In this document: piece after piece, positions 51,126 through 61,770 of the stretch | Layout of the letters: the number at the start of each line of letters is the position of its first letter | How positions within the stretch are numbered: position 1 is the stretch's first letter | Source of the DNA: Candidatus Saccharicenans sp. | GTDB lineage: Bacteria > Acidobacteriota > Aminicenantia > Aminicenantales > Saccharicenantaceae | Assembly (NCBI GenBank): GCA_030017715.1 | Contig: JASEIU010000002.1 | Span: 360,915-424,914 of the forward strand | Reading direction: 5' to 3' | Length of the DNA stretch: 64,000 nt | Translations under genes and position numbers: made by a program | The notes under the pieces: model-generated | What the model was told of the DNA's origin: nothing | The model's input: the letters and a program-made list of their open reading frames with translations, nothing else | Databases searched by the model: none

Positions 51126-51477
51126 GGGGGCGAAATGGACTCGACGGAGGTAGTGAAGCAGAAGCTGCAGGCCGAGGTCCCATCAACCTCGTTAAACAGG
51201 TGGGAAACAATTAACTGCAGAACCTGTTGCAGTCGCTGCCTGATAGAAAGTGCAGCCGTCTCTTGAGGCCTCTCCTGCGGGCCTGAAGAGACGCCGACCA
51301 GCAGGATAGCCTGCCGGGCGTGCTCAGGGTCCGGCGGGCGAAGTTCCACTTGAGCTGGTTGAGCGATACTCTTCCTCTTCGAGAAGCGCTCAATGAGATG
51401 CAATGAGGAGGATAAGCCTGTAGAGGCTGGCTGTGGAATGCCTTCGGACGCGGGTTCGATTCCCGCCGCCTCCACCA
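51126..51477 (+). ncRNA. ssrA: tmRNA
   Basis: 5' GGGGGCGAAATGGACTCGACGG, 3' GGTTCGATTCCCGCCGCCTCCACCA; GGGGGCG/CGCCTCC acceptor; tag reading frame ending ...AVAA-stop at 51202-51243. Confidence 0.96.
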
Positions 51478-51508
51478 TTTTTTTATACCGGGAAATGAAG
51501 AAGACAAG

Positions 51509-52726
51509 ATGCTCAAAGCAGACAGAGTCATAATAGGAGTCCTATTACCGGTCTTTTTGTTATCCTGCCTGATAGTTGTCCCGGTTCTGGCGCAGAAAAA
51601 AAATCAGACGGTGCCGACGATCAGGGTTGAGGTGCAGGACCATAATGCCGGAACCCGCCTTAAAATCAGTTCCGGTTCCACCCTCAATTTCAGCCTGAGA
51701 AAATCTGGAAATATTTTGACCGTCTCCTTCCGTTCCTCAAGCGGCATTCGTTACGACCGGACGCCGTTCACCAGCCGCCTGGTCCAGTCCATTGACCTGG
51801 CCAAGTCTCCGGAAGCCTACCTGTTGCTGATCAAGACCGTGACTGCCGATTTTGCCTACACTCAATCGGCCCGCTGGGATCCTTTTGAGCTGACGGTCGA
51901 GCTCAAGACCGGAGGCACCAGAAGAGTCGCCGCCGAGCCCGGAGCCACAACTCCTGACAACCCGGCCGAAGCCCAGGTTCAGCCCCAGACAACGGCCGCC
52001 GGCGGGCAGCCCGGAGCCGCGGTTCCCGGCGGGAAAAAGCAGGTTAAAACGATTGTCATCGACCCGGGCCACGGTGGAAACGAAGTCGGAGCCAAGGGAG
52101 TATACGGAACGCTGGAAAAAGACGTGACGCTGGCCGTTTCCAGAAAACTGAAAGAGGCTATTGAACGAGGGCTGAAATACCGGGTGGTCATGACCAGAGA
52201 GGCCGACCTCTCGGTGCCGCTGGAAAGGCGGGCGGCCATCGCCAACAACAATAAAGCTGATTTATTCATCAGCATTCACGCTAATGGTTCACGGCGGGCA
52301 AAAGCCACAGGTTCGGAAACTTTTTTTCTGAGCCTGAATGCCAGCGACGAAGAATCGAGGCGACTGGCCTACTTCGAAAACAATACGGAAGAGCTGGAAA
52401 CCCGGGTGCCGGAAAAAGATTTCGACGACCTGAAGCTTATTCTCTGGGATATGGCTCAGTCAGCCTATCTAAAGCAGAGCAGCCAGCTGGCCGAGTTTGT
52501 GCAGCAGGAACTCAACGAACTGCTGAATACCAGAAACCGTGGGGTCAAGCAGGCCCCTTTCAAGGTCCTGACCGGCGCCGCCTGCCCGGCCATTCTGGTT
52601 GAAGTGGCTTTCATCACCAACCCGGAAGAGGAAAAACAGCTGCAGTCGGAAGAGTTCCAGGCCAGAGTAGCCGAGGCCATTTACCGCGGCCTGAACCGTT
52701 TCCTGCAGCTTTACGAAAAACCATGA
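51509..52726 (+). CDS. N-acetylmuramoyl-L-alanine amidase with AMIN-like N-terminal domain
   Basis: IVIDPGHGGNEVGAKGVYGTLEKDVTLAVSRKL, FISIHANGS, ILVEVAFITNPEEEKQL. Confidence 0.94.
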   Translation: MLKADRVIIGVLLPVFLLSCLIVVPVLAQKKNQTVPTIRVEVQDHNAGTRLKISSGSTLNFSLRKSGNILTVSFRSSSGIRYDRTPFTSRLVQSIDLAKSPEAYLLLIKTVTADFAYTQSARWDPFELTVELKTGGTRRVAAEPGATTPDNPAEAQVQPQTTAAGGQPGAAVPGGKKQVKTIVIDPGHGGNEVGAKGVYGTLEKDVTLAVSRKLKEAIERGLKYRVVMTREADLSVPLERRAAIANNNKADLFISIHANGSRRAKATGSETFFLSLNASDEESRRLAYFENNTEELETRVPEKDFDDLKLILWDMAQSAYLKQSSQLAEFVQQELNELLNTRNRGVKQAPFKVLTGAACPAILVEVAFITNPEEEKQLQSEEFQARVAEAIYRGLNRFLQLYEKP

Positions 52727-53307
52727 AGCGCAAAAAGAAAAAGCTGACCACTCTGTTCGTCCTGCTGGCCATACTGGCCCTGGTGGTGCTGGTTTTCTTC
52801 TTCGGAGGCCGTCGGGAGAAAATAAAGCACGGCGCCGGCCCGGCGGTTTCGGCCACCGGGAGCGGCGGGCAGACCCAGCCGATCAGAATGAAGACGGTGA
52901 CTCTTTTCTTTTTATCAGAGAGCGACAATCTCCTTCACCCGGAAGAAAGGGAGATTCAGGCCGGGACTCTGAACGAGGAAGCCCGGGAAGTGGTGAAAGA
53001 ATTAATCCGGGGACCCAGGTCCGGGCTGTTGAGCACCCTGCCTGAAACCACCCGCCTCAGGCAGGTTTTTGTGGCTGCCGACGGGACAGCCTACGTTGAC
53101 CTGAGCCGTCAAATACTGGAGGCCAGTTATTACGGCTCCTCCGGCGAAATGGCCGCCGTCTATTCCATCGTCAACTCGCTCACCTACAATTTCAAGAACG
53201 TCAAGAGAGTCAGCCTGCTGGTGGAGGGCAACGAGAGGGAAACCCTGGGCGGCCATATCGACCTGTCGCGTCCCTTCAACCCGGATTATTCGCTGGTCGC
53301 CAGGTAA
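52723..53307 (+). CDS. GerMN-domain membrane-anchored protein
   Basis: TM segment; VTLFFLSESDNLLHPEEREI...VVKELIRGPRSGLLSTLPETTRLRQVFVAADGTAYVDLS. Confidence 0.85.
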   Translation: MKRKKKKLTTLFVLLAILALVVLVFFFGGRREKIKHGAGPAVSATGSGGQTQPIRMKTVTLFFLSESDNLLHPEEREIQAGTLNEEAREVVKELIRGPRSGLLSTLPETTRLRQVFVAADGTAYVDLSRQILEASYYGSSGEMAAVYSIVNSLTYNFKNVKRVSLLVEGNERETLGGHIDLSRPFNPDYSLVAR

Positions 53308-53333
53308 ACATCTTTCAGGCATAAATTCCGGAA

Positions 53334-54665
53334 ATGAAGAACAGGAAACTTCCTCGCGTGGTCATTCTCGGTTACCCCAACGCCGGAAAATCTACCCTTT
53401 TTAATCGGCTGCTGGGTCAGAAAAAAGCTCTGGTCCACTCTCTTCCCGGGATGACCCGCGACCTGATTACGGGCGTGGCCAGGATAGATGACCGCGAGTT
53501 TCTGCTGGTGGATACCGGCGGTTTTGCCGACGGCCGGGTGGACCCGATTTCTTCCCAGGTCAGAGCCAAGGCCCTGCAGGCTGCCCGGTCGGCCGACCTG
53601 CTGATTTTCCTTTTTGACAGCAAGCGGCCGCTGACCGGGGGCGAAGAAGAACTTTTCCTGGAGATAAAAAAATACGGTCGGCCGTTGTTGCCAGTGGTCA
53701 ACAAGGTGGACACGCCGGAGACGGAACCTGACCTATCCGAATATTACCGTCTGGGGATAAAGGATTTCATAGTCATATCGGCCGAACACAAGCTCAACCT
53801 GGAATACCTGAGGGAGAAAATCCGGGAAGCTTTGCCGGCCGGACCGGGAGAGAGCCGGCCTTCCGAACCGGCTCTGGCGCCGTTAAAAATCGCCATCGTC
53901 GGCCGGATAAACGTCGGTAAATCTTCTCTGGTCAACCGGCTGTGCGGCGAGGACAGACTCCTGGTGTCGGAAATCCCGGGCACCACCAGAGACAGCGTCG
54001 ATACCCTCATCACCCGGAATAAAAAAACTTATTGCCTGGTTGACACTGCCGGCATCAGGAAGTTCGGCGGGACCAAAGATTCCAGGGAAAAAGCCGGGAT
54101 AATCAGGGCCCAGAGAAACATTGAAGAAGCGGACGTCATCTGCCTGGTGCTCGATATTCAGGAATTCCCCACCCGCCAGGATGCTCACATCGCCGGGCTG
54201 GCCCATAAATCAGGAAAACCGATGTTAATAGCGCTGAACAAATGGGACCTGGCGGAAAAGCAGCGGGTTAATCCGAAGGAAGTTCAGGCCCATGTTTTCA
54301 GCCGCCTCAATTTTGTCGATTACGCCCCGCTGGTTTTTATCTCGGCCTTAACCGGGCAGCGGGTGACAAAGATTCTGGACCTGGCCGAAGAAGTCCACCG
54401 TTCGGCTTCCAGGACGGTGGAGACGTCGGTTCTCAACCGTTTCTGGGAAAGGTTTTCCCGGGAGCATCCCCCAAAAACCAGGGATGGGTCGACCCTCAAG
54501 GTAAAGTACATAGTGCAGAAAGGGGTCAGACCCCCGACTTTCGCGCTTTTTGGCCACAGCCGGGCTCCGCTGCTTCCAGCCTACGAAAAGTTCCTGACCG
54601 ACGCGTTTCGCCGGGAGTTTGGTTTCGTCGGCACCCCCCTCAGGTTTTATCTGAGAAAAAGCTGA
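53334..54665 (+). CDS. der: ribosome-associated GTPase Der (EngA)
   Basis: Two G domains: GYPNAGKSTLFNRLLGQ, GRINVGKSSLVNRLCGE; KH-like C-term. Confidence 0.97.
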   Translation: MKNRKLPRVVILGYPNAGKSTLFNRLLGQKKALVHSLPGMTRDLITGVARIDDREFLLVDTGGFADGRVDPISSQVRAKALQAARSADLLIFLFDSKRPLTGGEEELFLEIKKYGRPLLPVVNKVDTPETEPDLSEYYRLGIKDFIVISAEHKLNLEYLREKIREALPAGPGESRPSEPALAPLKIAIVGRINVGKSSLVNRLCGEDRLLVSEIPGTTRDSVDTLITRNKKTYCLVDTAGIRKFGGTKDSREKAGIIRAQRNIEEADVICLVLDIQEFPTRQDAHIAGLAHKSGKPMLIALNKWDLAEKQRVNPKEVQAHVFSRLNFVDYAPLVFISALTGQRVTKILDLAEEVHRSASRTVETSVLNRFWERFSREHPPKTRDGSTLKVKYIVQKGVRPPTFALFGHSRAPLLPAYEKFLTDAFRREFGFVGTPLRFYLRKS

Positions 54666-54996
54666 ATTGCTGGCTGCGGACTGGTGGAGGGGTTACAGGC
54701 AGGTAAGATGAGGGTCGGATTGCTCCCCGGCCTTAAGAATAAGGATGCCGAAACAAACCCGGACTGGGCGCCGGACGTTGGTGGCAGATTCTTTGTTTTT
54801 ATAATTGGAAGCTAAGACTTCGGAACGTTATAAGCAAGGCCCCTCTCCCCTCGGCTCCTCGGATGGGGTTAAGCGGGGAGGGCGTGTTGTCAGGCTAATG
54901 GAACCCTTTTCCTCAAACAGCCCATGAATTCAACTGTCACCAGATGTTCCTTTCAGAAAAAATTTCGATTTCTCAGAATAGCGGAAACAAGGGAGG

Positions 54997-55098
54997 GAGG
55001 GTGGCACGGCTGGTCTCCGAACCGCCCGGAGCGGAAGGGGTTCCCCCGGGGGATGGGTGGAGCGAGGACGGGAGGGGGCGCGCCGCGACAGGCTCCTC
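54997..55098. repeat. interspersed palindromic element, copy D (inverted relative to B and C)
   Basis: gagggtggcacggctggtctccgaaccgcccggagcggaaggggttccc...gggagggggcgcgccgcgacaggctcctc. Confidence 0.82.
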
Positions 55099-55222
55099 GT
55101 TCATTACCCTCGGGGGCTGAAACTGAGATGCTATAAAGTTCCATTTTTTCTTGACTTTATGGTCTTAATCTTATATAAAATATTTCTAATTGTCTGAAGA
55201 CCAGATGTTTAAGGAGGTCATG

Positions 55223-56233
55223 ATGACTCGTCGGAGGATAAACGGCTTGGCAGTTATCCTTTTAGCCTTGGCTGTTCTTGTGACCGCCACCAGTTGCGAG
55301 AAGCTTAAGGTTAACAATTTACAGGCTAATTTTCATTTCAAAAAAGCCAACAATCTGTTCAGGGAGGGTAAATACCGGAACGCGGTGGCCGAGTATGAGC
55401 TGGCCCTGAAATACAAGCCCGATTTGGTTCAGGCTTACCGCTATATCGGTGAGAGCTATAAACAGCTCTATAAACCCGGGGTGGAATCGGCGCTGAACAA
55501 AGAGTTAGAAAAGAAGGCCCTGGAAGCCCTGAACAAAGCTCTGGAAATCGAGCCCAACAACAAGGACATAATCTATTCGCTGGGCGATATGTACGACAAG
55601 CTGAGAAAATTCGCCGAAGCAGAAAAGCTCTACCTGAGGATTCTGGAACTCGACCCCCAGAACATGGACAACTTCTATGTGGTGGCTGAATTTTACAGCC
55701 GCTATGCCGGCGAAATTCCGGATGCCGCCAAGAAAGCTGAAACCATGTATCTGCGCCGAATTGAGGCCGACCCGGAAAATCCGATGGGTTATGCCTACGC
55801 GGCCAACTATTATGAGCACCTGCCGGTTTCGGATCAGAACCTGGAGGGGGCCATCGAAAATTTTGACAAGGCCAACATGTTCTGGGAGAAGCGAATCGTC
55901 CTCGACCCGGAAAATCCTCAGGCCTGGCTGGCCAAGGGTGTTAACCGCTGGAGCCGGGCTTACCGATTCCAGGTGGTGTCAGAGGCCGAACGGCTGGCCA
56001 TTGCCCGCGATGCCCTGCAGGCCATAGAAAAGGCCAGGGACCTCGACCCCAACTATCCTGAACCCTACAGCTGGCTGAGCGTTCTCTACCAGTCAGTTCT
56101 GGCCAAGCTGGAGCCGGACAAAGCCGCCAGGTACACGGCTGAGGGCCAGAAGAATATCGAAAAGTTCCAGGAGTTGAGAAAGAGAGCGGCCGAGAAAAAG
56201 AAACTGGAAGAAGAACTCAAGGGCGTGAAATAA
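55223..56233 (+). CDS. TPR-repeat lipoprotein
   Basis: Lipobox-like VTATSC; repeated TPR helices (YRNAVAEYELALKYKPDLVQAYRYIGESYKQL). Confidence 0.82.
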   Translation: MTRRRINGLAVILLALAVLVTATSCEKLKVNNLQANFHFKKANNLFREGKYRNAVAEYELALKYKPDLVQAYRYIGESYKQLYKPGVESALNKELEKKALEALNKALEIEPNNKDIIYSLGDMYDKLRKFAEAEKLYLRILELDPQNMDNFYVVAEFYSRYAGEIPDAAKKAETMYLRRIEADPENPMGYAYAANYYEHLPVSDQNLEGAIENFDKANMFWEKRIVLDPENPQAWLAKGVNRWSRAYRFQVVSEAERLAIARDALQAIEKARDLDPNYPEPYSWLSVLYQSVLAKLEPDKAARYTAEGQKNIEKFQELRKRAAEKKKLEEELKGVK

Positions 56234-56249
56234 CAGCTTTGATTCCAGC

Positions 56250-56285
56250 GGGGCAGACGGCGGTGAGCCTCTGCCCCTTTTTTTT
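56250..56285 (+). terminator. intrinsic terminator
   Basis: GGGGCAGA...TCTGCCCC followed by TTTTTTTT. Confidence 0.88.
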
Positions 56286-56291
56286 GCTTAA

Positions 56292-56963
56292 ATGTTCATT
56301 CCGCTAAAAGATGAGAATCCCACCCTCAGGTTTCCTCTGGTCACTATTTTCCTGATTGCGGTCAACTGCCTGATGTTTCTCTATCAGGTTGTCTCTCCCC
56401 AGGGTCTGGAGTACCATGTTCTGAAATTCGGCATCATACCCTATGAGATTACTCACTGGGCAGCCACGGCCGCAGTGCCCAGGGTGTTCTGGCCGCTGAG
56501 CCTGCTCACCGGAATGTTTCTTCACGGCAGCCTGCTGCACCTGGTCGGGAACATGCTTTACCTCTGGATATTCGGCAACAACATCGAGGATTTTCTGGGG
56601 TCGGTCAAATTTGTGTTCTTCTACCTGGCCTGCGGAGTGACGGCCTCGTTGCTTCAGGTAGCCGTCTACCCGAATTCAAAGGTTCCGATGATCGGGGCCA
56701 GCGGAGCGATCGCCGGGCTGCTCGGAGCCTACCTGGTGCTTTTCCCCTCGGCCCGGGTTAAAACCCTGGTGTTCCTCTTTTTCTATATTACTGTCATCTA
56801 CGTTCCGGCCTGGGTGCTGCTGGGCCTGTGGTTTTTTCTCCAGGTTTCCAACGTTGGCCTGGGGGGAGGGGTGGCCTGGTTTGCCCATATCGGCGGTTTT
56901 CTGGCCGGTCTGTCGATGGTGCTGCCGGCTGCCCGCAGACGGCGGAAATACTACTATGTTTAA
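56292..56963 (+). CDS. rhomboid family intramembrane serine protease
   Basis: FLHGSLLHLVGNMLYLWIFGNNIED, MIGASGAIAGLLGAYL (GxSG), WFAHIGGFLAG (His). Confidence 0.94.
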   Translation: MFIPLKDENPTLRFPLVTIFLIAVNCLMFLYQVVSPQGLEYHVLKFGIIPYEITHWAATAAVPRVFWPLSLLTGMFLHGSLLHLVGNMLYLWIFGNNIEDFLGSVKFVFFYLACGVTASLLQVAVYPNSKVPMIGASGAIAGLLGAYLVLFPSARVKTLVFLFFYITVIYVPAWVLLGLWFFLQVSNVGLGGGVAWFAHIGGFLAGLSMVLPAARRRRKYYYV

Positions 56964-57015
56964 TGTAAACTTGAATTTACAGGTCAAAAAGGCTACAATT
57001 AATAGCCTCGGCAGG

Positions 57016-57044
57016 TTGACAATTTAAGCGTTATTTAGTATCTT
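57016..57044 (+). promoter_or_regulatory. sigma70-type promoter upstream of rplM
   Basis: TTGACA, 17 nt, TATCTT. Confidence 0.5.
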
Positions 57045-57089
57045 TATTCATCAAATTAGCCATATTTTTTCATAAGGCAAGGTTGGAAA

Positions 57090-57518
57090 ATGAAGACTTA
57101 TCATCCAAAAAAAGACGAAATTCAACAGAGGTGGTGGCTGATAAACGCCGACGGCCGGATTCTGGGTCGCCTGGCGACCGAAATTGCCGTTCTGTTGAGA
57201 GGCAAGAATAAGCCTCAGTTTGCTCCCAGCGCTGACGTCGGCGATTTTGTGGTTGTGATCAATGCCGAGAAGGTGGCCGTGACCGGCAATAAGCTGGAAG
57301 ATAAGATGTATTATCATCATTCCCAGTATCCGGGCGGAATCAAGGAGAAAAAGCTCAAAGAAATGCTCGAGACCAAGCCGGAAGAAGTTATCAGGAAGGC
57401 GGTCTGGGGCATGATACCCAAGAATAAGCTGGGCCGGGCCATTATCAAGAAACTTAAAGTCTACCGGGGTTCCGAACATCCCCATCAGGCCCAGAATCCT
57501 GAGGAATATAAGTTTTAG
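57090..57518 (+). CDS. rplM: 50S ribosomal protein L13
   Basis: [28 protein letters not shown]. Confidence 0.98.
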   Translation: MKTYHPKKDEIQQRWWLINADGRILGRLATEIAVLLRGKNKPQFAPSADVGDFVVVINAEKVAVTGNKLEDKMYYHHSQYPGGIKEKKLKEMLETKPEEVIRKAVWGMIPKNKLGRAIIKKLKVYRGSEHPHQAQNPEEYKF

Positions 57519-57526
57519 GAGGCACC

Positions 57527-57931
57527 TTGAGTCTGATTCAGTACTATGGAACTGGCAAAAGAAAAAACGCCATTGCCCGGATTTTCTTAAGGTCGGGCAA
57601 GGGCGATATCACTCTGGTGGTCAATAAAAAACTCCGTCCCTTTGAAGATTATTTCAAGCTGGAGTCGCTGCGCTACCTCATCCGCCAGCCGCTGATGGTA
57701 ACCGAGACGGAGAATAAGTTTGATATTTTCATGAGAGTGGAGGGCGGCGGGCTCCGGGGTCAGGCTGAAGCGGTCCGGCTGGGCATATCCAGAGCCCTGG
57801 TGGAATTCAACCGGGAGTTGAGGGCGACGCTGAGGACTGCCAGCCTGCTGACCAGAGATTCCAGGATCAAAGAACGGAAAAAGTACGGCCTGCTGGCAGC
57901 CAGAAAGGCGCCGCAGTATCATAAGAGATAA
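57527..57931 (+). CDS. rpsI: 30S ribosomal protein S9
   Basis: [21 protein letters not shown]...[27 protein letters not shown]. Confidence 0.98.
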   Translation: MSLIQYYGTGKRKNAIARIFLRSGKGDITLVVNKKLRPFEDYFKLESLRYLIRQPLMVTETENKFDIFMRVEGGGLRGQAEAVRLGISRALVEFNRELRATLRTASLLTRDSRIKERKKYGLLAARKAPQYHKR

Positions 57932-57955
57932 AGTCCGGGAAAGGGAGGAAATCCT

Positions 57956-58741
57956 TTGGTTTCAGTAACAATGAAAGAGCTCTTGGAAGCTGGCGTTCAC
58001 TTCGGTCATCAAACCAGGCGCTGGAATCCGAAGATGAAGGAATACATCTTCGGTCAGAGAAATGGGATTTACATCATCGACCTGCAGAAGACAATAAAAA
58101 GCTTTAAGGAAGCCCTGCAGTTTGTGAAAGGCGTGGCCGAAAGCGGCCGGCAGATTCTGTTTGTGGGCACCAAAAAGCAAGCTCAGGATATCATCCGGGA
58201 TTACGCCCTGAAGTGCGAATCAAGCTACGTCAACCAGCGCTGGCTGGGCGGCCTGCTGACCAATTTCAAGGTCATTCGGAACAGTGTGGAGAAGCTGGTG
58301 GAGATGGAGGAGATGAGGGAAGACGGCCGCTGGGAACTCCTATCCAAGAAAGAACAATCCCGGAAGGAAAAGGTTTTCCGCAAGCTCCAGAAAAACCTGG
58401 GGGGGCTGAAAACCCTGACAGAACTCCCCGGGGCCGTTTTCATCATTGATTCTTCCAAAGAAGAAATTGCCATCGCTGAAGCCAGGAAGATGAGAATTCC
58501 CATTGTGGCCGTGGTCGATACCAACGGCGACCCGGAAGACATCAATTACCCCATTCCCGGAAACGATGACGCCGTTCGGGCCATCGAGCTTTTTGCCTCC
58601 AAGGTAGCCGAGGCCATAATCGAGGGAAAGAAAGCCAGGCTGGCTCAGGGAATGATGGAAGAAAAAACTGAAGAAGCGCCGGCCGAAACTCAGTCGGCTG
58701 CGGCTGAGCCCCTGACCGAACCCGGCAGCGAGAACGAATAA
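57956..58741 (+). CDS. rpsB: 30S ribosomal protein S2
   Basis: [31 protein letters not shown] start 6 nt after GGGAGGAA. Confidence 0.98.
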   Translation: MVSVTMKELLEAGVHFGHQTRRWNPKMKEYIFGQRNGIYIIDLQKTIKSFKEALQFVKGVAESGRQILFVGTKKQAQDIIRDYALKCESSYVNQRWLGGLLTNFKVIRNSVEKLVEMEEMREDGRWELLSKKEQSRKEKVFRKLQKNLGGLKTLTELPGAVFIIDSSKEEIAIAEARKMRIPIVAVVDTNGDPEDINYPIPGNDDAVRAIELFASKVAEAIIEGKKARLAQGMMEEKTEEAPAETQSAAAEPLTEPGSENE

Positions 58742-58763
58742 TCGTCCGGTGAAGGAGATAGAC

Positions 58764-59363
58764 ATGGCGGAAATAAAAGCTGAACTGGTTAAAGCCCTGA
58801 GGGATAGAACCGGAATCGGGATGATGGAATGCAAGGAAGCCCTGCAGGAAGCCGGCGGTGACATTGACAAGGCCATCGAAATCCTGCGGAAGAAGGGGCA
58901 TGCCCGGGCCCAGGATAAGGCCGAGCGGACTGCGGCCGATGGGGCCGTGGGGGCTTATGTCCATGCCACCAATCGCATCGGCGTTCTGATCGAGGTTAAC
59001 TGCGAGACGGACTTCGTGGCCAGGAACGAAGAATTTAAGGAACTGGTCAAGAATCTGGCCATGCAGGTGGCCGCTTCCAACCCCCGGTACATTGCCCCCG
59101 AAGACGTTCCGGCCGAGGTGGTGGACAGAGAAAAAGAAATAATCCGGGCCCAGATCCAGGATGCCAAGAAACCGCCCCAGATTATTGAAAAGATTGTCGA
59201 GGGCAAACTTGGCAAATTTTTTGAGGAAGTCTGCCTGCTTGACCAACCCTATATCAGGGATGATAAAATGAAGGTTAGAGATCTGGTTAACAGCCACATC
59301 TCCAAGTTTGGCGAGAACATCAGGGTCAGGCGTTTTGTCCGTTTTGAAATCGGCAAATATTAA
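58764..59363 (+). CDS. tsf: elongation factor Ts
   Basis: VKALRDRTGIGMMECKEALQEAGGDIDKAIEILRKKG. Confidence 0.98.
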   Translation: MAEIKAELVKALRDRTGIGMMECKEALQEAGGDIDKAIEILRKKGHARAQDKAERTAADGAVGAYVHATNRIGVLIEVNCETDFVARNEEFKELVKNLAMQVAASNPRYIAPEDVPAEVVDREKEIIRAQIQDAKKPPQIIEKIVEGKLGKFFEEVCLLDQPYIRDDKMKVRDLVNSHISKFGENIRVRRFVRFEIGKY

Positions 59364-59378
59364 AGAGCGATAAAGAGA

Positions 59379-60098
59379 ATGGACGAGGGCAAACCGGCTT
59401 ACAGGCGAGTGCTGCTGAAGTTATCGGGTGAAGCCCTGCTGGGAGAACTTCCCTACGGCATAGATTTCAAAAGAGCCATGGTCATCGCCCGGGAAATCAA
59501 ACAGGTTCACGAACTGGGCGTGGATATGGCCATCATGATCGGAGGTGGCAATATCTTTCGTGGCTCCCGGGGCGTGGCCGAGGGGATGGACCGGGTAGCT
59601 GCCGACCATATCGGTCTGCTCAGCACGGTCATCAACGGGCTGGCCCTGCAGGATGCCCTGGAAACGGAAGGCGTCAACACCCGCTTGATATCCGCCATTG
59701 AAATCAGGTCCGTGGCCGAGCCCTTTATCCGGCGCCGGGTTCTCCGGCACCTGGAGAAAAGACGGGTGATTATCTTCACTGCCGGACTGGGCAGTCCCTA
59801 TTTCACCACCGACACCGCCGCCGTTCTCCGGGCCCTGGAAATCAAAGCCGAAGTCATCCTGAAAGCCACCAAAGTGGATGGGGTGTACAGCGCCGACCCG
59901 ATGCTTGAAGCCGGGGCTACCAGGTTCGACAGTATTAAGTTTCTGGAAGTAATCCAGCAGGAACTCAAAGTGATGGATAGCACGGCCATCACTCTCTGCA
60001 GGGACAATAACCTGCCGATCATAGTCTTTAATCTAAATGTTCCCGGCAACATCAAGAAGGCCGTCCTGGGCGAGAGTGTCGGGACCAGAGTGTCCTGA
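59379..60098 (+). CDS. pyrH: UMP kinase
   Basis: [45 protein letters not shown]. Confidence 0.98.
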   Translation: MDEGKPAYRRVLLKLSGEALLGELPYGIDFKRAMVIAREIKQVHELGVDMAIMIGGGNIFRGSRGVAEGMDRVAADHIGLLSTVINGLALQDALETEGVNTRLISAIEIRSVAEPFIRRRVLRHLEKRRVIIFTAGLGSPYFTTDTAAVLRALEIKAEVILKATKVDGVYSADPMLEAGATRFDSIKFLEVIQQELKVMDSTAITLCRDNNLPIIVFNLNVPGNIKKAVLGESVGTRVS

Positions 60099-60131
60099 AA
60101 ACCATTCCAGTTTCTATCAAGGAGGAGCCTC

Positions 60132-60689
60132 ATGGTTAAGGATGTTCTTAAGGACCTGGAAAAAAAGATGAAGACCTCGATAGAACATTTCCGCAAGGAA
60201 ATCAGCAAGCTTCGCACCGGCCGGGCCAATATCAGCATCTTTGAGGATATCAAGGTCATGTACTACGGGACACCAACCCCGGTCAACCAGGTGGCTACGA
60301 TCGGAGTTCCCGACCCGACCCTGATCACCGTTCAGCCCTGGGACCCTACCCTTATGGAAGCGGTCGAAAAGGCCATCCGCTCTTCCGATTTCGGTTTTAA
60401 TCCCATCAATGACGGTCGGGTGATAAAGGTTCCCGTTCCACCGCTGGATGAAGAAAGACGCAAAGAACTGGCCAAGAAAGTCAGCAAGATGCTGGAAGAA
60501 GAAAAAACTGCCCTGAGAAACATGCGCCGGGAGAGCAAAGAATACATCGAGAAGCTGGAAAAGGACAAGAAGATCACCGAGGACGATAAGTTTCAGGGAT
60601 TGGAAAAATTGCAGGAGCTGTTGGACCAGTACATCAAGCAAGCGGAGGAAGTGGCCGCGGCCAAAGAAAAGGAAATTATGCAGCTCTGA
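60132..60689 (+). CDS. frr: ribosome recycling factor
   Basis: LRTGRANISIFEDIKVMYYGTPTPVNQVATI, PPLDEERRKELAKK. Confidence 0.98.
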   Translation: MVKDVLKDLEKKMKTSIEHFRKEISKLRTGRANISIFEDIKVMYYGTPTPVNQVATIGVPDPTLITVQPWDPTLMEAVEKAIRSSDFGFNPINDGRVIKVPVPPLDEERRKELAKKVSKMLEEEKTALRNMRRESKEYIEKLEKDKKITEDDKFQGLEKLQELLDQYIKQAEEVAAAKEKEIMQL

Positions 60690-60804
60690 GGCCGGTCGGC
60701 TGACCGGTTTTTCGCCCCAGGCTGGTAATCAGGCCCTCACCCGGGTTGCCCGACTGGATTTGAATTTAATCCGCTTAACTAATTTAATTCTGTCCATTTT
60801 CTTT

Positions 60805-61767
60805 TTAACCCTGGTTGCGGGCGAACCAATTGTCCAGGGTTCCGAACCTGGTCCTGATGGCTACTCCCCAGCCGGTCAGACTGACGACCAGAGAGAAGAT
60901 AAGGCCAATTACCGGAATAAGACCCAGGAAAGTCACGATGACCAGCCCTGTGACCGCGATCCAGATAATGTGGGGCATTTTCTTTACTCCCAGTGCTTTC
61001 AGGAAAGATTCACCGAAGAAACAGGAGAAAGCAGTGCCGCCAAAAACTTTTAAGATGATTCCGGCGAAAAGAAACATGAAAAGAAGCGGAATGCCAATAA
61101 TCAGGAAAATTAGCAGGGAGGAAAGAATAATCAGACTGGCATAGATTATCATCGCCAGGAACCCGGTTCCCAGAACTGGCCAGAAATCGGTGCGAATCTT
61201 TTCGGCCGCAAAATAAACCTGCCGGGGGAATATTCCGGCCACAAAAATGGTAAGAAGAATGCCAAAAAACAGGGATATCAGTTTCAGGGCCAGGAAGAAT
61301 GCTCCCAGCGGGAAGAAAATACCCTTGCGGAAGATTTCCGAGATAAATTTTCCACTCGTGGGGATGTAAACCGTGTCCTTGCCGATCGTACAACCGGGTT
61401 CTTTCTCCAGGGTTCCGCCCATGACCACCAGGTCTTCCTTGATGGCGGCTGTAGATTTTATGATTACCCGGCTTCCGAAGCCAACGACTGATTGGCCGAC
61501 CTCACCGCTGACCGTGATCTCGCCTCCGAAAGCCACCACGCTTTCCTCAACTCTTCCTTCCACCACCACCCGGCTGCCGAAAGCCAGAACATTCTTCTGG
61601 GTTTCGCCGGAGGAAATGATGATTTCTTCCTTGAAGGTGGGCTGAGCCGTCCGGTCGAATCTATACCAGGCGGCCGAAGCTTTTCCGGTCAGCATTATGA
61701 CCATGGCCAGTATAAACGCCAGTCTGATGGCGGTGTACGAATTTCCTGGTTTTGTCATTTTTTTCAT
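60805..61767 (-). CDS. bactofilin/polymer-forming-like membrane protein
   Basis: Repeated beta-helix-like strands (FGSRVVVEGRVEESVVAFGGEITVSGEVGQSVVGFGSRVIIKSTAAIKEDLVVMGG) followed by several TM segments. Confidence 0.75.
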   Translation of the reverse strand: MKKMTKPGNSYTAIRLAFILAMVIMLTGKASAAWYRFDRTAQPTFKEEIIISSGETQKNVLAFGSRVVVEGRVEESVVAFGGEITVSGEVGQSVVGFGSRVIIKSTAAIKEDLVVMGGTLEKEPGCTIGKDTVYIPTSGKFISEIFRKGIFFPLGAFFLALKLISLFFGILLTIFVAGIFPRQVYFAAEKIRTDFWPVLGTGFLAMIIYASLIILSSLLIFLIIGIPLLFMFLFAGIILKVFGGTAFSCFFGESFLKALGVKKMPHIIWIAVTGLVIVTFLGLIPVIGLIFSLVVSLTGWGVAIRTRFGTLDNWFARNQG

Positions 61768-61770
61768 TTC

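Noticed and set aside
51056-51531. ORFs over the tmRNA (51056-51478, 51211-51531)
   Set aside because: They overlap a clear ssrA gene; the peptides (VEAAGIEPASEG, RRRESNPRP) are a known artefact of translating RNA-gene 3' ends.
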